From: Streptomyces adustus
GTDB lineage: Bacteria; Actinomycetota; Actinomycetes; Streptomycetales; Streptomycetaceae
DNA length: 64,000 nt
Direction of reading: 5' to 3'
Assembly: GCF_009377175.1 (NCBI RefSeq)
Contig: NZ_VJZD01000004.1
Location: 1-64,000 of the forward strand
The notes beneath the pieces were generated by a model that saw only the letters and a program-made list of their open reading frames with translations, ran no database searches and was not told the DNA's origin. Below, one piece after another: positions 60,371 to 64,000 of this stretch (position 1 is its first letter; every line of letters begins with the position of its first letter). The position numbers and the translations under genes are program-made.

Positions 60371-60996
60371 GCGAGGGGCAGGTGGGTGCCGGGCCGTCCG
60401 GGGCGGCGCCCGTGGACCGAGGGCGTGTAAGCGTCGTGACGGGTGGCCAGGTAACCGGGCTGCTGCTCGCGGGTCTTGACGCGGTACATGGCCATGTCCG
60501 CGCCACGCAGAAGCCGGGCGGGTCCGGCTGTGTCGGGCAGGTCGGCGGCGCGTGCGGTGCCGATGGACACGGCCGGGCGCAGGGTCTACCCGTCGTGGTC
60601 GGCGGGCTGTTCCAGCAGCTCGTGTAGCCCGGCGAGCTCCTGGGTGGTCTCGGCCGGGGGCAGCAGCAGGACGGCGCCGAATTCGTCGCCTCCGAGGCGT
60701 GCGGCGAGTCCACTGCGGGCGGTGGCCCATGCCCCAAGGCGGTGGCCGATGGCGGCAATGAGGGTGTCGCCGGCGGCGTGCCCGAGGGTGTCGTTGACCC
60801 TCTTCAGTCCGTCGGCGTCGGCGACCAGGACGTGCAGCTGCTCGCGGCGGGTGCGGGCGAGCCGGTCGGTGCGGGCCATGAGGGCGTCGCGGCCGGGCAG
60901 TCCGGTCAGGGGGTCGCGGCGGGCGGTGTCGAGCCGGCGGCGCACCCGCAGGTCGTCGGCCGCGAGGGCGGCCAGGGCGAGCGGCCCAGCCTCCAC
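60367..60996 (-). pseudogene. GGDEF diguanylate-cyclase-like gene with in-frame TAG
   Basis: Reading leftward, the frame encodes RRLDTARRDPLTGLPGRDAL, then LHVLVADADGLKRVNDTLGH and the GGDEF motif in ARLGGDEFGAVLLL. A TAG at 60586-60588 then interrupts it, but the same frame continues with RPAVSIGTARAADLP and GADMAMYRVKTREQQPGYLA, the normal end of a GGDEF domain. So one base change probably created the stop. The start also looks incomplete: no membrane or sensor region precedes the domain. Such proteins make cyclic di-GMP. Confidence 0.7.
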
Positions 60997-61085
60997 GCCT
61001 TCGTCAAGGGGCTCGAAAGCGAACGCGGCGGTGCTGTGAAGAACCCGTTGGCGGCGGACGCCGGGGACGGGTCCAGGTCTGTCGC

Positions 61086-61118
61086 CGGGGCCTGGTGCCG
61101 GATCGGAGCCAGGCCCCG
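61086..61118 (-). terminator. Hairpin downstream of bglC
   Basis: Perfect 10-bp arms CGGGGCCTGG (61086-61095) and CCAGGCCCCG (61109-61118) with a 13-bp loop, 8 bp beyond the bglC stop. It would end the leftward ceb-bglC transcript and marks the edge between core-type DNA and the relic zone. Confidence 0.75.
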
Positions 61119-61125
61119 GGCGTTG

Positions 61126-62574
61126 TCAGACTGCGTCCGGCAGTGCGTTGTTGCGGATCACGTCCGAGTACCAGTGGGCGCTGGCCTTGGGGATGCGGCG
61201 CTGCGTCAGGTAGTCGACGTAGACGGCGCCGAAGCGCTTCGAGTAGCCGTAGGACCATTCGAAGTTGTCCAGCAGCGACCACAGGAAGTAGCCGCGGACA
61301 TCGGCGCCGTCGGCGATGGCCCGGCGCACCGCGTCCAGATGGGCGTGGAGGTAGGCGACGCGCTGCGGGTCGTTGACCTTGCCCTCGGGCGAGACGTAGT
61401 CGTCGAAGGCGGCGCCGTTCTCGGTGACCATCAGGGGCAGCCGGGGGTGGGAGGCCGCGAGGTCCGTCAGCAGTGTGTGCAGACCGCTCGGGTCGATGGC
61501 CCAGTTCATGGCGGTGAGGTTGTCGTTGGCGAGGTGGAAGGCCACGTGGTCCGAACCCGTCCACGGCGAGTGGTCGCTCGCGCCGTGGCCGTCGTTCTTG
61601 GTGGTGCCGGCACCTTCGGCGGGGTGGGAGACCACGGTGGGCGAGTAGTAGTTGACGCCCAGCACGTCGATGGGGCGGGAGATCTCCGCCAGGTCGCCGT
61701 CGTGGACCAGCTCGTTCCAGTCGACGATGTGCGCGGTGTCCTGGAGGAGGTCGGCGGGGTAGGCGCCGTCGAGGATCGGACCGGTGAAGACCCTGTTGCC
61801 CACGGCATCGATGCGACGCGCGGCATCGGCGTCCTGCGCGCTCGAGGTGAGCGGTCGCACCTGGTGCAGGTTGAGGGTGATGGAGGTCTGCGCGGACGAC
61901 GGGAGCGCCGCACGCAGTGCGCCGATCGCCAGGCCGTGGCCCAGGTTGAGGTGGTGGGCCGCGCGCAGGGTGGCTGCCGGTTCGGTGCGCCCCGGGGCGT
62001 GCACGCCGGATCCGTAGCCGAGGAAGGCCGAGCACCACGGCTCGTTCAGGGTGGTCCACACGCCGACGCGGTCGCCCAGGGCGTGGGCCATGATGTCGGC
62101 GTAGTCGGCGAAGCGCTGCGCGGTCTCGCGGTGCGGCCACCCGCCCGCGTCCTCGAGCTCCTGGGGCAGGTCCCAGTGGTAGAGGGTGGCGACGGGGGTG
62201 ATCCCCGCCTCCAGCAGCTCGTCGGTGAGACGGCGGTAGAAGTCCAGACCGCGCTCGACGGCGGGGCCGCGTCCGGTGGGCTGGACCCGCGACCAGGAGA
62301 TGGAGAACCGGTATGCCTTGAGACCGAGGTCCTTCATCAGGGCGACGTCGTCGCGGTACAGGTGGTAATGGTCGGCGGCGATGTCACCGGTGTCCCCGTT
62401 GCGGACCTTTCCGGGGGTGTGGCTGAAGGTGTCCCAGATCGACGGGGTGCGCCCGTCCACGGCGGCGGCACCCTCCACCTGGTAGGCGGCTGTGGCCGCG
62501 CCCCAGACGAAGTCCGTGGGGAAAGCGGTGACCGAAGCCGGGTCGGTGTGGGTCTCGGGCTGTACGGCGGTCAT
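61126..62574 (-). CDS. bglC: Family 1 beta-glucosidase BglC
   Basis: A 482-residue cytosolic GH1 enzyme that hydrolyses cellobiose and other beta-glucosides taken up by the Ceb transporter. It begins [20 protein letters not shown], the usual GH1 entry. The acid/base Glu is in [15 protein letters not shown] near residue 176 and the nucleophile Glu in [14 protein letters not shown] near residue 385. [18 protein letters not shown] binds sugar near the end. I used ATG 62574 (GGAG upstream); a slightly earlier in-frame start at 62589 exists. It follows cebG in the known Streptomyces order cebE-cebF-cebG-bglC. In Streptomyces the operon is repressed by CebR; no palindromic CebR site was seen here. 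Confidence 0.92.
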   Translation of the reverse strand: MTAVQPETHTDPASVTAFPTDFVWGAATAAYQVEGAAAVDGRTPSIWDTFSHTPGKVRNGDTGDIAADHYHLYRDDVALMKDLGLKAYRFSISWSRVQPTGRGPAVERGLDFYRRLTDELLEAGITPVATLYHWDLPQELEDAGGWPHRETAQRFADYADIMAHALGDRVGVWTTLNEPWCSAFLGYGSGVHAPGRTEPAATLRAAHHLNLGHGLAIGALRAALPSSAQTSITLNLHQVRPLTSSAQDADAARRIDAVGNRVFTGPILDGAYPADLLQDTAHIVDWNELVHDGDLAEISRPIDVLGVNYYSPTVVSHPAEGAGTTKNDGHGASDHSPWTGSDHVAFHLANDNLTAMNWAIDPSGLHTLLTDLAASHPRLPLMVTENGAAFDDYVSPEGKVNDPQRVAYLHAHLDAVRRAIADGADVRGYFLWSLLDNFEWSYGYSKRFGAVYVDYLTQRRIPKASAHWYSDVIRNNALPDAV

Positions 62575-62635
62575 GGTGAACGGCTCCAAAAAAGGTACGG
62601 ATGGTGGACCGAGGGTTCGGTCGATGGCCCCGGTG

Positions 62636-63556
62636 TCAGCCCTTGACGGCGCCGGCCATGATGCCCCCGACGATCTGCTTGCCGAAGATCACGAAGACCA
62701 GGAGCAGCGGCAGCGTGCTGATCAGCGCGCCAGCCATGACGATGCTCTGGTCGGGGGTGTACGAGGCACTGAGCTGGCCGAGCGCCACCTGGATGGTGGG
62801 GTTCTCCTGGTTGAGGGCGAGGAAGGGCCAGAAGAAGTCGTTCCATGCCTGCACGAAGGTGAGCATGCCCAGCACCATCATCGCGGGCCGGGCCACCGGC
62901 AGGACGACGCTCCACACGATGCGGAAGTTGTTGGCGCCGTCCACCTTGGCCGCTTCGATGAGCTCGTAGGGCAGGGCTTCCAGCAGGTACTGGCGCATGA
63001 AGAAGACGCCGAAGGCCCCGACGAGCGTCGGGAAGATCACCGACTCCAGCCTTCCGCCCCAGCCGATGTTCGACATCATCATGAACAGCGGTACCACGCT
63101 GAGCTGCGGCGGGATGGTCAGGGTCGCGATGACCGCGGTCATCAGGAAACCGCGTCCCCTGAAGCGCATCTTGGCGAAGGCGTAGCCGGCGAGCGTGCAG
63201 AAGAACAGCGTCGCGACGGTGATGCAGCCCGCCACGACGGCGGTGTTGACGATGGCCTTGCCCAGGTGCGCCTGTTCCCACGCCGCCTGGAGGTTGCTCC
63301 ACAGACGGCCGCCCGGGACGAGCGGGGGTGGGTTGTCGAGGACTCTTTGCTGGTCGTGCGAGGCGGCGACCAGGGTCCAGTACAGCGGGAGCACCGATCC
63401 CAGACCCACGATGATCAGAGAGACGTAGGTGAAAGGACCGCCCTTGAGATGCTGGCCGGCGCCGAGCCTGAGACGACGGCCGCGTCCCGTGCCGCCGTGT
63501 GTGGGCGAGGAGGACGGTGCAAGGCCGAGGTCGCTGGTGAGACTTGTCGTGGTCAT
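62636..63556 (-). CDS. cebG: Cellobiose/cello-oligosaccharide ABC permease CebG
   Basis: A 306-residue MalG-type permease. I chose ATG 63556, with GGGAG 8 bp upstream, over the ATG at 63571 that overlaps the cebF stop. A cytoplasmic N-terminus precedes six helices, of which [20 protein letters not shown] is the first. The EAA loop that docks the shared MsiK-type ATPase is [20 protein letters not shown] near residue 205. The segment [20 protein letters not shown] is typical of sugar permeases. It works with CebF and the binding protein CebE (beyond the window) to import cellobiose. No dedicated ATPase gene is seen. Confidence 0.88.
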   Translation of the reverse strand: MTTTSLTSDLGLAPSSSPTHGGTGRGRRLRLGAGQHLKGGPFTYVSLIIVGLGSVLPLYWTLVAASHDQQRVLDNPPPLVPGGRLWSNLQAAWEQAHLGKAIVNTAVVAGCITVATLFFCTLAGYAFAKMRFRGRGFLMTAVIATLTIPPQLSVVPLFMMMSNIGWGGRLESVIFPTLVGAFGVFFMRQYLLEALPYELIEAAKVDGANNFRIVWSVVLPVARPAMMVLGMLTFVQAWNDFFWPFLALNQENPTIQVALGQLSASYTPDQSIVMAGALISTLPLLLVFVIFGKQIVGGIMAGAVKG

Positions 63557-63570
63557 CGAATTCACTCCCA

Positions 63571-64000
63571 TCAGACCGCGCTCTTGCGCATGAACCGGCC
63601 GATGATCCAGTTGATCAAGGCGATGAGCAGTAGCAGCGCGAGCATCGTCCAGGCCACGGCTGCGGCCGGACCCAGGTGCCCGAGCTTCCAGCCGTAGTTG
63701 TAGAGGTAGATGCTCAACGTCTCGTACTGGTGCTCGCTGCCTCCGATGGAGCCGAGCGTTCCGCCCTGCAGCAGCAGCGGTTCACCGAACAGCTGCATGG
63801 ACCCGATGGTGGAGATGACGATGGTGAACAGGATCGTGGGCCGCAGCGAGGGAATGGTCACCTTGCGGAACTGCTGCCACCGCGTCGCTCCGTCGATCGA
63901 GGCCGCCTCGTACAACTCGGTCGGCACGGACTGCATGGCTGCCAGGTAGATGAGCGCGTTGTATCCGGTCCACCGCCAGATCACGATCACCGAGATGGCG
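63571..64000 (-). CDS. cebF: Cellobiose/cello-oligosaccharide ABC permease CebF (partial)
   Basis: The C-terminal 142 codons of a MalF-type permease, cut by the window edge. The EAA loop reads LYEAASIDGATRWQQFRKVT, and the following helices (ILFTIVISTIGSMQLFGEPL; AVAWTMLALLLLIALINWII) are normal. Its stop overlaps a cebG start as TGATG. By the usual order cebE should lie upstream, past 64000. Confidence 0.85.
   Translation of the reverse strand, partial: AISVIVIWRWTGYNALIYLAAMQSVPTELYEAASIDGATRWQQFRKVTIPSLRPTILFTIVISTIGSMQLFGEPLLLQGGTLGSIGGSEHQYETLSIYLYNYGWKLGHLGPAAAVAWTMLALLLLIALINWIIGRFMRKSAV

Noticed and set aside
1..64000. tRNA genes, rRNA genes or CRISPR arrays
   Set aside because: Scanning for tRNA-like GGTTCGAATCC segments, rRNA cores and regularly spaced repeats gave nothing that could be supported.

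Overview
The window is high-GC DNA with Streptomyces-style codon use, frequent GTG and TTG starts and 4-bp ATGA/GTGA gene overlaps. A cebF-cebG-bglC locus at the right edge (61.1-64 kb) is the cellobiose/cello-oligosaccharide uptake module typical of Streptomyces chromosomes. The rest looks like accessory DNA: an integrated conjugative or plasmid-like element, a compact biosynthetic cluster, and stretches of decayed genes and transposon remnants.

Layout. (1) 0-1.2 kb: a RacP-type plasmid-associated protein, the tail of a disrupted upstream gene and a truncated IS5-type transposase. (2) 1.6-5.6 kb: amidohydrolase, isochorismatase-fold hydrolase, DoxX and DUF1275 membrane proteins. (3) 5.6-7 kb: transposase remnant and a 2H phosphoesterase gene with an in-frame TGA. 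(4) 7.1-37.1 kb: the transfer element. A DUF2637 membrane protein lies at the left. A leftward run of about 20 overlapping genes (33.5 to 9.5 kb) encodes a Gram-positive type IV secretion system (TcpC, VirB2/VirB3-like proteins, VirB4, VirB6-like, NlpC/P60 wall hydrolase, VirD4-like coupling ATPase) followed by a Tad pilus set (CpaB-SAF, CpaE-like, TadA, TadB, TadC, pilin-like peptide, three TadE/G-like pseudopilins) and a LysM-BTAD membrane protein. Upstream of tcpC is an iteron- and palindrome-rich region of about 700 bp, a candidate replication or transfer origin, and then a duplicated winged-helix protein reading rightward.

(5) 37.75-49.0 kb: an 11-gene rightward operon that looks like a small-molecule pathway: TauD-type oxygenase, HpcH aldolase, a cysteine-synthase paralogue with an altered substrate loop, glutamine-dependent asparagine synthetase, PrpF/DapF-fold isomerase, acyl-CoA-dehydrogenase-like flavoenzyme lacking the usual glutamate, dihydroorotase-like cyclic amidohydrolase, FAD monooxygenase, a small SH3-like protein, serine O-acetyltransferase and a second cysteine synthase. 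The logic suggests O-acetylserine is made in situ and its acetate is replaced by a nucleophile, giving a non-proteinogenic, possibly cyclised or N-oxidised amino acid. I do not recognise this gene set.

(6) 49-61 kb: mostly relics (IS1380 tail, XRE/recombinase pair, NB-ARC NTPase, GGDEF protein) around three intact genes: a large secreted subtilase, an orphan MbtH gene and an orphan dpgC. (7) 61.1-64 kb: bglC, cebG and cebF, with cebF cut by the window edge. I found no tRNA, rRNA or CRISPR array, and no relaxase, integrase or prepilin peptidase.
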